NCBI GenBank assembly: GCA_031277885.1
Contig: JAITLM010000028.1
Location: forward strand, 1-32,334
Direction of reading: 5' to 3'
DNA length: 32,334 nucleotides
From: Microbacterium sp.
GTDB lineage: Bacteria > Actinomycetota > Actinomycetes > Actinomycetales > Microbacteriaceae
Positions 24,346-32,023 of this stretch are shown here, one piece after another. The stretch's first letter is position 1; the number at the start of each line of letters is the position of its first letter. A program made the position numbers and the translations under genes. The notes under the pieces are model-generated. The model saw only the letters and a list, made by a program, of their open reading frames with translations. It ran no database searches and was not told the DNA's origin.

Positions 24346-24386
24346 GGTCGGCCTCACTCCTCAGAAGTGGTGGTCATCTTCCTTCT

Positions 24387-24392
24387 ACGATA
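24387..24392 (-). promoter_or_regulatory. Bax1-family gene -10 element (TATCGT)
   Basis: TATCGT read on the reverse strand, 41 bases before the ATG at 24345. It lies 29 bases from the ugpQ -10 on the opposite strand, so the two genes share a compact divergent promoter region. Confidence 0.45.
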
Positions 24393-24420
24393 GCGGCGGA
24401 TCCTCTGCGTGGCACTGCCG

Positions 24421-24426
24421 TACGCT
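24421..24426 (+). promoter_or_regulatory. Phosphodiesterase gene -10 element (TACGCT), leaderless geometry
   Basis: TACGCT ends six bases before the GTG at 24433. This argues against a GTG start at 24409, which would lie upstream of the transcription start. Confidence 0.65.
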
Positions 24427-24432
24427 GAGAGC

Positions 24433-25431
24433 GTGACCCGACGGATCCCGCTCGACGTCCCCCTGATCATCGGCCATCGAGGCGCTCCCGGTTATCGTCC
24501 CGAGCACACCGCCTCCTCCTATCGTCTCGCGTTCGCGATGGGCGCGGACGCGGTCGAGCCCGACGTCGTCGCCACCCGCGACGGCGTGCTCGTGATCCGG
24601 CATGAGAACGAGATCTCCGGGACGACCGACGTCGCGGATCATCCCGAGTTCGCCGGCCGGCGCACCACGAAGCACATCGACGGCGTCGCGCTCACGGGCT
24701 GGTTCACCGAGGACTTCACCTGGGCCGAGCTGGCCACGCTGCGCTGCCGGGAGCGCGTGCCTGCGCTGCGGCCCGGATCCGCGGGGTTCGACGACACCGA
24801 GCCGATCCTGCGGCTGTCCGATCTGCTCGCGCTCGTGGCGGAGGCCTCGGCCGAGCACGGCAGAGAACTCGGCGTCGTGCTGGAGATCAAGCACGCCACG
24901 TTCTTCGCCGGGCTGGGGCACGACCTCGCGGCGCTGGTCGAGCGCGACCTGAGGGCCGCCGGCTGGGCCTCGGGGGAGCACCCGCTGTGGGTCGAGTCCT
25001 TCGAGCTGACCGTGCTCGGCGCGCTGCGCACGCGCGGCGTGCAGGGCGTCTACGTCTATCTGCTCGAGGCAGAGGGGGCTCCTGCGGACCTCGTCGCGCG
25101 CGACGGGGCCGCGGCTCCGGACTACGCGGAAACCCTCACCCCCGCGGGGCTCGACGCCCTGCGCGGCGTGGTGGACGGCATCAGCGTCGACAAGCAGATC
25201 CTGCTGCGCGGCACCGGACGCGAGCTGGTCGCGGAGGCGCACGAGCGCGGCCTGGTCGTGTTCACGTGGACCTGCCGCCCCGAGAACGCCTTCCTCGACC
25301 GGCGGTTCCGCACCGGCGCTCCTCCGACCTTCGGGGACTACCGGACGGAGTGGGCGGCGATCGCCGGCACCGGCGTCGACGGCGTCTTCGTCGATCATCC
25401 CGATCTGGGTCAGGCCGCGTTCCGGGGCTGA
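24433..25431 (+). CDS. ugpQ: Glycerophosphodiester phosphodiesterase
   Basis: 332 residues. GDPD-family active-site motifs are near the N-terminus: LIIGHRGAPGYRPEHT with His15 and Glu24, AVEPDVVATRDG with Glu42 and Asp44 as metal ligands, and IRHENE with His57 as second catalytic histidine. Later VVLEIKH (Glu) completes the metal site, and FTWTCRPENAFLD and GVDGVFVDHPDL are typical of the C-terminal barrel strands. It hydrolyses glycerophosphodiesters to glycerol-3-phosphate and an alcohol. There is no signal peptide, so it is cytoplasmic, UgpQ-like rather than secreted GlpQ. GTG 24433 is chosen from the promoter position. It is followed after 49 bases by the ABC exporter genes, which have their own promoter. 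Confidence 0.92.
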   Translation: MTRRIPLDVPLIIGHRGAPGYRPEHTASSYRLAFAMGADAVEPDVVATRDGVLVIRHENEISGTTDVADHPEFAGRRTTKHIDGVALTGWFTEDFTWAELATLRCRERVPALRPGSAGFDDTEPILRLSDLLALVAEASAEHGRELGVVLEIKHATFFAGLGHDLAALVERDLRAAGWASGEHPLWVESFELTVLGALRTRGVQGVYVYLLEAEGAPADLVARDGAAAPDYAETLTPAGLDALRGVVDGISVDKQILLRGTGRELVAEAHERGLVVFTWTCRPENAFLDRRFRTGAPPTFGDYRTEWAAIAGTGVDGVFVDHPDLGQAAFRG

Positions 25432-25468
25432 CAGAGAGAGTTCCCGGGCATCATTTCTACGAGTCTCC

Positions 25469-25474
25469 TATGCT
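25469..25474 (+). promoter_or_regulatory. ABC exporter operon -10 element (TATGCT), leaderless geometry
   Basis: TATGCT ends six bases before the ATG at 25481; no ribosome binding site is present. Confidence 0.65.
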
Positions 25475-25480
25475 GACGGC

Positions 25481-26449
25481 ATGGACGGAATCGTCGCGGA
25501 GGGGATCGGCCGGTCGTTCGGGCGCGTGCACGCGGTGCGCGATGCGTCGTTCCGAGCGGAGGCAGGACGGGTCACCGGGCTGGTGGGGCCCAACGGCGCG
25601 GGGAAGACAACCCTGCTGCTCATGCTGGCTTCGCTGCTCGCGCCCGATCGCGGCAGTATCCGCGTCGGCGGTATCGACCCGATCGCGGATCCCTCGGGTG
25701 CCCGCCGGGTGCTGGGGTGGATGCCCGATGCGCTGGGGGCCTGGCCCTCGTTGACCGTGCACGAGAGCATCCTGACGATGGCCCGACTGCACGGTCTCGT
25801 GCGGGAGGACGCCCATCGCCGGGCGGCCGAACTGCTGAGCCTGGTGGGCCTCGAGCCGCTCGCATCATCGCCGGCGAAGGTGCTCTCCCGTGGGCAGAAG
25901 CAGAAGCTCGGCCTCGCCCGCGCGCTCGTGCACGACCCCCAGGTGCTGCTGCTGGACGAGCCGGCCTCGGGCCTCGACCCCGAAGCCCGCGTGCAGCTGA
26001 GGGTGCTGCTGCGTCGCCTCGCCGCGGAGGGGCGCACCGTCCTCATCTCCAGTCACGTGCTGTCCGAACTCGAGGAGGTCGTCGACGACACGGTCTTCCT
26101 CGTGGCGGGTGCGGTCGTCGACGCACCGACGGTCCAGGCGCGCGCGTGGCGGATCCGGATCCTCTCCGGCAGATCCTCGGACGACCGGGGGGCGGCGAGC
26201 CCGGCGGCGGCGGGATCCGATCCCCGCGCAGGGGTCGCCGCCGCGCTCGGCGTCGCGGCGGATTCGCTCGGCATCGATCGGGGCGACGTGCTCGCAGTCT
26301 TCGGCGACGACGGCGACGCGGCGGCGGGGCTCGCCCGCCTGATCGGTGGGGGCGTCTCGGTGAGTGCGTTCGCACCTGCGCAGAGCGAACTGGAGCAGGC
26401 CTTCCTCTCCCTCGGGGACGCGCCGCAGAGCGGGGGGAGCGTCCGATGA
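25481..26449 (+). CDS. ABC transporter ATP-binding protein (CcmA/NatA type)
   Basis: 322 residues, one nucleotide-binding domain: Walker A GPNGAGKTT (36-44), signature LSRGQKQKLGLARAL (the second residue varies from the usual LSGGQ: S-R-G-Q), Walker B VLLLDEPASGLD, and H-loop SSHV. A C-terminal domain of about 105 residues (from VARGAVVDAP onward) is A/G/D-rich and is common in exporters of the NatA group. It powers the permease encoded immediately downstream; its stop overlaps the permease start as ATGA. The substrate is unknown. Confidence 0.92.
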   Translation: MDGIVAEGIGRSFGRVHAVRDASFRAEAGRVTGLVGPNGAGKTTLLLMLASLLAPDRGSIRVGGIDPIADPSGARRVLGWMPDALGAWPSLTVHESILTMARLHGLVREDAHRRAAELLSLVGLEPLASSPAKVLSRGQKQKLGLARALVHDPQVLLLDEPASGLDPEARVQLRVLLRRLAAEGRTVLISSHVLSELEEVVDDTVFLVAGAVVDAPTVQARAWRIRILSGRSSDDRGAASPAAAGSDPRAGVAAALGVAADSLGIDRGDVLAVFGDDGDAAAGLARLIGGGVSVSAFAPAQSELEQAFLSLGDAPQSGGSVR

Positions 26450-27471
26450 GCGCCGCGCGGATCTGGACCATCGCCCGTCTCGAGCTCATGCAACGACTGC
26501 GCAGCGCCGGCTGGTACGTGCTGCTGGGCGTCTTCGCCCTCGTCATGCTCATCGCGACGGTGTTGTCGTTCCTGTCCTTCTCCTTCCAGACCCAGACGGG
26601 CGCGGGGATCTACTCCGTCATCGTGATGCTGGTGCTGCTGCTCGTCGTGCTGATCTCGCCGACGCTCAGCGGCTCGTCGATCAATGGCGACCGCGAGGCC
26701 GCGACATTGGCGAGTGTGCAGGTGACGCTCGCGTCCACGGGCGACATCATGCTCGGAAAGCTCCTCGCCGCGGTGCTCACAGGGTCCGCGTTCCTCGCGG
26801 TCGCGGTGCCGTTCCTGCTGGTCGGGATGCTCGCCGGGCTCGTCACCCCGGGTGCCCTGATCGTGTCGCTGCTCGTGCTGGCGGCGGAGATCGTGATCGT
26901 GGCCGCGATCGGCGTCGGCTGGAGCGGGTTGCTGTCTCGGCCGCTGTTCTCGGTCGCGAGCACCTATCTCGTGGTCGCGGCGTTGACCGTAGGCACCCTC
27001 ATCGCCTTCTGGCTGGGCGGAGCGGCGATCCAGACCGAGACCGTCACGAAGCATCGCCCATACGATCAGAGCACCGGGCAGCCGATCTGCGACAGCTGGG
27101 TCGAGGACACCGTGCGGCAGCCGCGGTTCGACTACGTGTGGGGATTCCTCGCCGCGAACCCGTTCGTGGTGCTCGCCGATGCCACCCCGACCACGTACGA
27201 CGACTACGGCAACCCGCTGGACGTGTTCGGGCAGTTCAAGGCCGGCATCAGAGCGGCGCAGCACCCGCCCGAGGTCCAGATCTGGGACGATTGCGCGTAC
27301 CGGGCCGACAGCTCGCGCCCGACGCCCAGAGAGATCATCGAATCCAGTGCGCCGAGCTGGTTCGTGGGGCTGTCGATCCAGATCGTGCTCGCGGGAGGGC
27401 TCTTCGCCGGAGCCTGGGCGCGTACGAGAACCCCGGCACGGCGTCTGCCGCCCGGCACCAGGATCGCCTGA
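26446..27471 (+). CDS. ABC transporter permease (ABC-2-like)
   Basis: 341 residues. Six hydrophobic segments are visible: WYVLLGVFALVMLIATVLSF, VIVMLVLLLVVLISPTLSG, LLAAVLTGSAFLAVAVPFLL, VSLLVLAAEIVIVAAIGVGW, a segment TYLVVAALTVGTLIAFWLGG, and the C-terminal VGLSIQIVLAGGLFAGAWAR. The cytoplasmic loop NGDREAATLASVQVT resembles the ABC-2 (ABC2_membrane) loop. Between the last two helices lies an extracytoplasmic domain of about 120 residues with two cysteines (QPICDSWVED and IWDDCAYRADS) that could form a disulfide. It is translationally coupled to the ATPase gene. Substrate unknown. Confidence 0.9.
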   Translation: MSAARIWTIARLELMQRLRSAGWYVLLGVFALVMLIATVLSFLSFSFQTQTGAGIYSVIVMLVLLLVVLISPTLSGSSINGDREAATLASVQVTLASTGDIMLGKLLAAVLTGSAFLAVAVPFLLVGMLAGLVTPGALIVSLLVLAAEIVIVAAIGVGWSGLLSRPLFSVASTYLVVAALTVGTLIAFWLGGAAIQTETVTKHRPYDQSTGQPICDSWVEDTVRQPRFDYVWGFLAANPFVVLADATPTTYDDYGNPLDVFGQFKAGIRAAQHPPEVQIWDDCAYRADSSRPTPREIIESSAPSWFVGLSIQIVLAGGLFAGAWARTRTPARRLPPGTRIA

Positions 27472-27532
27472 GCGGGATCCCTTCGAGGCGCTGCGGCGGC
27501 GCCCGGCCGGGCTCGATGTCGGCGGGCGGACC

Positions 27533-27538
27533 TAGACT
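27533..27538 (+). promoter_or_regulatory. pcrA -10 element (TAGACT)
   Basis: TAGACT ends nine bases before the ATG at 27548, so the leader would be only about three bases. GGGAGG lies in the gap but would be transcribed only in part. Confidence 0.55.
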
Positions 27539-27547
27539 TGGGAGGTC

Positions 27548-30049
27548 ATGAGCGAAGCCCCTTCCCCCGTCATCCTCCCGCCCGGATCCTCCCTCCGAGG
27601 GCCGGCGGGGCCGACTTCCGGCGCCTCCGCCGACGACCTGCTCTCGGGGCTCAACCCGCAGCAGCTCGACGCGGTCACCTACCGCGGGCAGGCACTGCTG
27701 ATCGTCGCCGGCGCGGGGTCGGGCAAGACCAGCGTGCTCACCCGTCGCATCGCCCTGCTGCTGCGCCAGCGCGAGGCCTGGCCCAGCCAGATCCTCGCGA
27801 TCACCTTCACCAACAAGGCCGCGGGGGAGATGCGCGAGCGCGTCGAACAGCTCGTGGGCGATTCCGCGCGGGGCATGTGGATCTCGACGTTCCACTCCGC
27901 CTGCGTGCGGATCCTGCGCCGTGAGGCCGAGCAGTTCGGCTTCACGAAGTCGTTCACGATCTACGACTCGGGCGACTCGCGCGCGCTCATCAAGAGGCTC
28001 GTGAAGGACCACGAGGCCGATGCGTTCGGCTTCACCCCCGCCGCGATGCAGTCGCGGATCTCGAAGCTCAAGAACGAGCTGCAGGACGCGGAGTCCTACG
28101 CCCGACAGGCGAACATGTCGGATCCGGCCGAGCGCGTCTTCGTCGAGGTCTTCGCCGACTACCAGCGCCAGCTGCAGAAGGCCAACGCCTTTGACTTCGA
28201 CGACCTCATCGGGCAGACCGTGTACCTGTTCCGCGCGTTCCCGCAGGTCGCCGACACGTACCGCCGCCGGTTCCGACACATCCTCGTGGACGAGTACCAG
28301 GACACCAACGCCGCCCAGTACGCCCTGATCCACGAGCTCACCCGTCCGGTGCAGGGCGACGCGCCCGAGCCGTATGCCTCCAACGGCATGATGATCTTCG
28401 AGCCCGACCCGCACGAGGCGGCGGGCGCCGAGCCGGGTGCATCGCTCACCGTCGTCGGCGACTCCGATCAGTCCATCTACGCCTTCCGCGGTGCGGACAT
28501 CCGCAACATCAGCGAGTTCGAGCGCGACTTCCCCGGCGCGAAGGTCGTGCTGCTCGAGCAGAACTACCGCTCGACGCAGAACATCCTGTCGGCGGCGAAC
28601 GCCGTGATCAGCAACAACTTCGACCGCAAGGACAAGAAGCTCTGGAGCGACAAGGGGGCCGGCCACGCGATCGTCGGGTTCACCGGCTACTCGCAGCACG
28701 ACGAGGCGCAATTCGTCGCCGATGAGGTCGAGTCGCTGCGCCGTGCCGGCATGCCGTACGGCGAGATGGCGGTCTTCTACCGCACCAACTCGCAGTCCCG
28801 TGCACTGGAGGAGATCTTCATCCGCTCCGCCGTGCCGTACAAGATCATGGGCGGCACCAAGTTCTACGAGCGCGCCGAGATCAAGGACGCGCTCGCCTAC
28901 CTCGTGGCGGTCGCGAACCCGGCCGATGAGATGGCCGTGCGCCGGATCCTGAACAAGCCGCGCCGCGGCATCGGCGACGTCACCGAGACATCGATCGCCC
29001 GCTTCGCCGAGGAGCACGGACTGAGCTTCCGGGACGCTCTCGCGCACCCGTCCCAGCTCGGTGTGGGACCGAAGATCCAGGCCGCGATCGCGCTGCTGGA
29101 TGCGGTGCTGCGGGAGGCGACGGAGATCATGCTCCCGGCCTCGGGCGAGATCGCGCCGCCCACCGCGGTCGCCGAGGGGCTCACGCTGCTGCTGCAGAAG
29201 AGCGGCTACATGGATGCACTGCGCGCGAGCCGTGACCCGCAGGACGAGGCGCGGCTGGAGAACCTCGACGAGCTCATCGCGGTGACCCGCGACTTCGCGC
29301 GGAACAACCCGGAGGGCACGATCGCCGACTTCCTCACCGAGGTCGCGCTCGTCTCCGACGCCGATGACCTCGACGACGAGTCCGGGGTGGTGTCGCTCAT
29401 GACGATGCACACCGCCAAGGGCCTCGAGTTCGACGCCGTGTTCGTGACCGGCGTGGAGGAGGACCTCATCCCGCACCGGATCTCGGCGAACGAGCCCGGT
29501 GGTCCGCAGGAGGAGCGGCGCCTCTTCTATGTGGGGATCACGCGCGCCCGCAAGCGCCTGCACATCTCGCTCGCGATGACCCGCGCGCAGTTCGGCGAGG
29601 TCTCGGTCGCGATGCCGAGCCGGTTCCTGCAGGAGATCCCGGCCGAGCTCATCGACTGGCGGCAGTCCCCGGGAGACGTGAACTCGCGCGGTGGGATGCA
29701 GTCGCGCGCGCTCAACGCCCGTCGCCCTGGCGGATCCGGAGGGTACGGATCCGGCGGTTCCGGCGGCGGATCCGGCGACAGGTTCGCACCGCGGGCGCTG
29801 CCGAAGCGCGACGGGCTCAAGCCGCTGTCGACCGCGATGGACAAGTTCCCGAACCGGGTCACGGCGAAGGTGCGCGACAACGGCGACCTCGAGCTCGCCG
29901 CGGGCGATCGCATCCGTCACGACGACTTCGGTGAGGGCACCGTCGATGCCATCACGGGCGAGGGCGCGAAGCGGATCGCGCACGTGCGCTTCGACGCCGC
30001 GGGCCAGAAGAAGCTGCTCGTCAAGATCGCACCGATCGAGAAGCTCTGA
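27548..30049 (+). CDS. pcrA: ATP-dependent DNA helicase PcrA/UvrD (SF1A)
   Basis: 833 residues. Superfamily 1A motifs: GLNPQQLDAV (Q motif), VAGAGSGKTSVL (Walker A, about 54-65), AITFTNKAAGEM (Ia), DEYQDTNAAQY (II), VGDSDQSIYAFRGAD (III), EQNYRST (IV), MTMHTAKGLEFDAVFV (V) and FYVGITRARKRL (VI). Between motifs II and III is an added stretch of about 35 residues (PEPYASNGMMIFEPDPHEAA), seen in actinobacterial homologues. A glycine/serine-rich linker (about 730-750) leads to a Tudor-like C-terminal domain (AGDRIRHDDFGEGTVDAITG), which in PcrA contacts RNA polymerase. It unwinds DNA 3'-to-5' in repair and in removing recombination proteins and stalled polymerase. Confidence 0.96.
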   Translation: MSEAPSPVILPPGSSLRGPAGPTSGASADDLLSGLNPQQLDAVTYRGQALLIVAGAGSGKTSVLTRRIALLLRQREAWPSQILAITFTNKAAGEMRERVEQLVGDSARGMWISTFHSACVRILRREAEQFGFTKSFTIYDSGDSRALIKRLVKDHEADAFGFTPAAMQSRISKLKNELQDAESYARQANMSDPAERVFVEVFADYQRQLQKANAFDFDDLIGQTVYLFRAFPQVADTYRRRFRHILVDEYQDTNAAQYALIHELTRPVQGDAPEPYASNGMMIFEPDPHEAAGAEPGASLTVVGDSDQSIYAFRGADIRNISEFERDFPGAKVVLLEQNYRSTQNILSAANAVISNNFDRKDKKLWSDKGAGHAIVGFTGYSQHDEAQFVADEVESLRRAGMPYGEMAVFYRTNSQSRALEEIFIRSAVPYKIMGGTKFYERAEIKDALAYLVAVANPADEMAVRRILNKPRRGIGDVTETSIARFAEEHGLSFRDALAHPSQLGVGPKIQAAIALLDAVLREATEIMLPASGEIAPPTAVAEGLTLLLQKSGYMDALRASRDPQDEARLENLDELIAVTRDFARNNPEGTIADFLTEVALVSDADDLDDESGVVSLMTMHTAKGLEFDAVFVTGVEEDLIPHRISANEPGGPQEERRLFYVGITRARKRLHISLAMTRAQFGEVSVAMPSRFLQEIPAELIDWRQSPGDVNSRGGMQSRALNARRPGGSGGYGSGGSGGGSGDRFAPRALPKRDGLKPLSTAMDKFPNRVTAKVRDNGDLELAAGDRIRHDDFGEGTVDAITGEGAKRIAHVRFDAAGQKKLLVKIAPIEKL

Positions 30050-30105
30050 CCGTCGCCCGGCGACCGTGGTGCGCACACCGGGCGTGGCGCAGGGCGGTCC
30101 CGGTT

Positions 30106-30111
30106 TAGGCT
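30106..30111 (+). promoter_or_regulatory. SseB-domain gene -10 element (TAGGCT), leaderless geometry
   Basis: TAGGCT ends six bases before the ATG at 30118, without a ribosome binding site. Confidence 0.7.
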
Positions 30112-30117
30112 GGGGCA

Positions 30118-31260
30118 ATGGGCCTTTTCTCGCGCCGTAAGAAGCAGGACGACGACGTCACGCCGGAGTCCGCTCCCGCCGCCGCGGAGGCCGCCCCGGA
30201 TACCGGGGCGAGCACGTCCGCGTCCGGCGCGACGGCGTCCGCGGACGATGCCGCCGCTCCGGTGGTCAACGTCTCGGTGCAGGCCTTCCGCGGCCTGGGA
30301 TCGCCCTCCGGCCCCGCGGTCGCCCCGCCTGCCGAGACTCCCGCAGCAGGGCACGACCTGATCGACCCCGTCGAAGACGAGACGCCGATCGCCCCCGCGC
30401 AGGTGCAGGCGCCGTCGGGCCGTCCGCCGCTTCCGCTCGCCCCGGTGGATCCGCCCGAGCAGACCGAGTCGATCCCCGGCATGCCCGACAACGCGCTGCT
30501 GCGCGACGCCCTCGCACAGCTGGGCGAGGACGCGACTCAGGCCGAGCTGCTGGGTGTGCTGCGTCAGTCGCTGCAGGGACACCTCTTCCTGCGCGTGAGC
30601 GGCGATGCCGGCGAGCAGATCAAGGAGGGCAAGCCCCTGGCGATCGCGGTCGTCAACGACGGCGAGAACTCCTTCATGCTCGCGTTCAGCTCGGCCGCCG
30701 CCGTGCGCGACTCCGTGGAGCAGGGCGCCGAGGACCCGGCCGAGACCTCGGCCGTGGTGCAGCCCGTGCAGGCGGTGTACCAGAACGTCATCGACGGACC
30801 GTTCGCGGGCCTCATCATCGACAACGCCTCCGAGCCGCACCGCGTGGTGTTCCCCTCGGAGATCCTGCAGAAGGCGCTCGAGGAGGCGGATCCGACGTTC
30901 GCCGTCAAGGCCCTGCTCGCGGCTCCCCGCGAGGCGGACTCGGAGGCCCGTGTCGCCGAGGCGCTCACCACCGCCCGGCTCTGGGTCGCGGTGAGCGACG
31001 TCGACGGCGATGGCCAGTACGGGGTGGCGGAGGCGCACACCGCCGACGGCTCGCGCTACCTGCAGCTCTTCAGCCACCCGCTCGAAGTCATCGCGCTCGG
31101 CCGCGGCGACCAGCCCCTGCCGTTCACGGCCGAGCAGATCGGTGGCGTGCTGGCGCAGCAGCCCGGGATGAGCGGGGTGCTGATCGACGCCGCGGGCCCC
31201 GCGATCGCCGTGAGCCGCGAGGCTCTCGCGCCCGTGATCGCGCTCGCTCCGGCCGAATAG
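30118..31260 (+). CDS. SseB-domain protein with disordered N-terminus
   Basis: 380 residues. It starts MGLFSRRKKQDDD; residues 8-115 are disordered (A, P, S, T, D, E-rich). After NALLRDALAQLGED comes an SseB N-terminal-like domain (LYxxLRVSG replaced by HLFLRVSGDAGEQ; KPLAIAVVNDGENSFMLAFSS; VFPSEILQKALEEADPTF), and then a second related repeat (ALTTARLWVAVSDVDG, LQLFSHPLEVIALGRGDQ, FTAEQIGGVLAQQPGMSGV). Actinobacterial proteins of this kind are of unknown role; the tandem arrangement suggests a peptide- or protein-binding module. It is transcribed from its own leaderless promoter 57 bases after pcrA. No strong terminator follows. Confidence 0.85.
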   Translation: MGLFSRRKKQDDDVTPESAPAAAEAAPDTGASTSASGATASADDAAAPVVNVSVQAFRGLGSPSGPAVAPPAETPAAGHDLIDPVEDETPIAPAQVQAPSGRPPLPLAPVDPPEQTESIPGMPDNALLRDALAQLGEDATQAELLGVLRQSLQGHLFLRVSGDAGEQIKEGKPLAIAVVNDGENSFMLAFSSAAAVRDSVEQGAEDPAETSAVVQPVQAVYQNVIDGPFAGLIIDNASEPHRVVFPSEILQKALEEADPTFAVKALLAAPREADSEARVAEALTTARLWVAVSDVDGDGQYGVAEAHTADGSRYLQLFSHPLEVIALGRGDQPLPFTAEQIGGVLAQQPGMSGVLIDAAGPAIAVSREALAPVIALAPAE

Positions 31261-31290
31261 AGGCGGGCTCCGAGGCCGCGATCGACCGCT

Positions 31291-31323
31291 CCTCAAGGTT
31301 CCCTGAAGGAAGCCTGAAGAAGG
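31291..31323 (+). promoter_or_regulatory. Three direct repeats CCTSAAGR with 11-bp period
   Basis: CCTCAAGG (31291), CCTGAAGG (31302) and CCTGAAGA (31313) each start exactly 11 bases apart (7-base core CTGAAGG plus four-base spacer). Three head-to-tail, helically phased half-sites are the usual form of OmpR/PhoB-family response regulator sites. They lie about 75-105 bases before the SipW-type gene start. A perfect 10-bp palindrome, ATACCGGTAT, follows at 31339-31348. No clear -10 was found. Confidence 0.5.
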
Positions 31324-31396
31324 AGACAGGTTCCTTGCATACCGGTATTCCGGCTTCCAGGATGGGGTGCATCAGCCCCTGACCGCAAGGAACAAC

Positions 31397-32020
31397 ATGA
31401 ACGCCGAGGCATCCTCCACACGCAACCGCCGCAAGATCCTCGCTGTGCTCGCCGGAGGACTCGTCCTCGGCGTCGGCGCGGCCATCACGCTCGCCGCATG
31501 GAACGACTCCGAGTTCGCGACCGGCACCTTCACCGCCGGCTCCTTCAACCTCGAGGGATCCACGACCTCCGGCACCGCAGGATTCAGCAACCACAACGTG
31601 ACGAAGGGCGACACGGCCGCCGCCCTGAGCTTCAGCGCGCCGTTCAGCAACCTCACGCCGGGTGACGTCGTCTACGCGCCGTTCTGGGTGCGCCTGGACA
31701 GCACGACGACCAACAACGCGACGCTCGTCGCCTCGACCGGCACCGGCACGGGCGCCAACGCGACCAACATCTCCTACTCCGTGTACTCGATCGCGCCCGC
31801 CGCGACGTGCGACGCGACCGCCACCAGCGGCACCCTCGTCGCCTCGGGCACCGACCTCACGACCTTCACGGCCGGATCCAGCGTCGCCCTCACCAAGGGA
31901 GCCACCGCGGGAACGGCGGGCACCGCCACGCAACTGTGCTTCGTCGCGACGGCGAAGTCGACCCTCGCCCAGGGAGGGGCTGCGACCGGGACCTGGTCGT
32001 TCACGGCCACCTCGAGCTGA
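31397..32020 (+). CDS. SipW-dependent-type signal peptide protein (TasA/CotN-like)
   Basis: 207 residues. The N-terminus has twin-basic residues then KILAVLAGGLVLGVGAAITLAAWNDSEFATGTF. Its parts cited as keys are LVLGVGAAITLAAWND and FATGTFTAGSFNLEGS: the 'alternate type' signal peptide cut by SipW-like signal peptidases in TasA/CotN-family proteins. The mature part is T/S/A-rich and beta-like (NHNVTKGDTAAALSFSAPFSN; NLTPGDVVYAPFWVRLD; a C..C pair around SIAPAATCDAT and ATQLCFVATAK). TasA-family proteins form surface fibres or camelysin-like proteases; the role here is not known. The start ATG 31397 has AAGGA seven bases upstream. A paralogous N-terminus begins four bases after its stop. Confidence 0.9.
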   Translation: MNAEASSTRNRRKILAVLAGGLVLGVGAAITLAAWNDSEFATGTFTAGSFNLEGSTTSGTAGFSNHNVTKGDTAAALSFSAPFSNLTPGDVVYAPFWVRLDSTTTNNATLVASTGTGTGANATNISYSVYSIAPAATCDATATSGTLVASGTDLTTFTAGSSVALTKGATAGTAGTATQLCFVATAKSTLAQGGAATGTWSFTATSS

Positions 32021-32023
32021 CCC

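Noticed and set aside
24409..24432. GTG at 24409 as start of the phosphodiesterase
   Set aside because: The -10 TACGCT lies downstream of it (24421-24426) and is spaced for a leaderless start at 24433, where the family-typical N-terminus begins.
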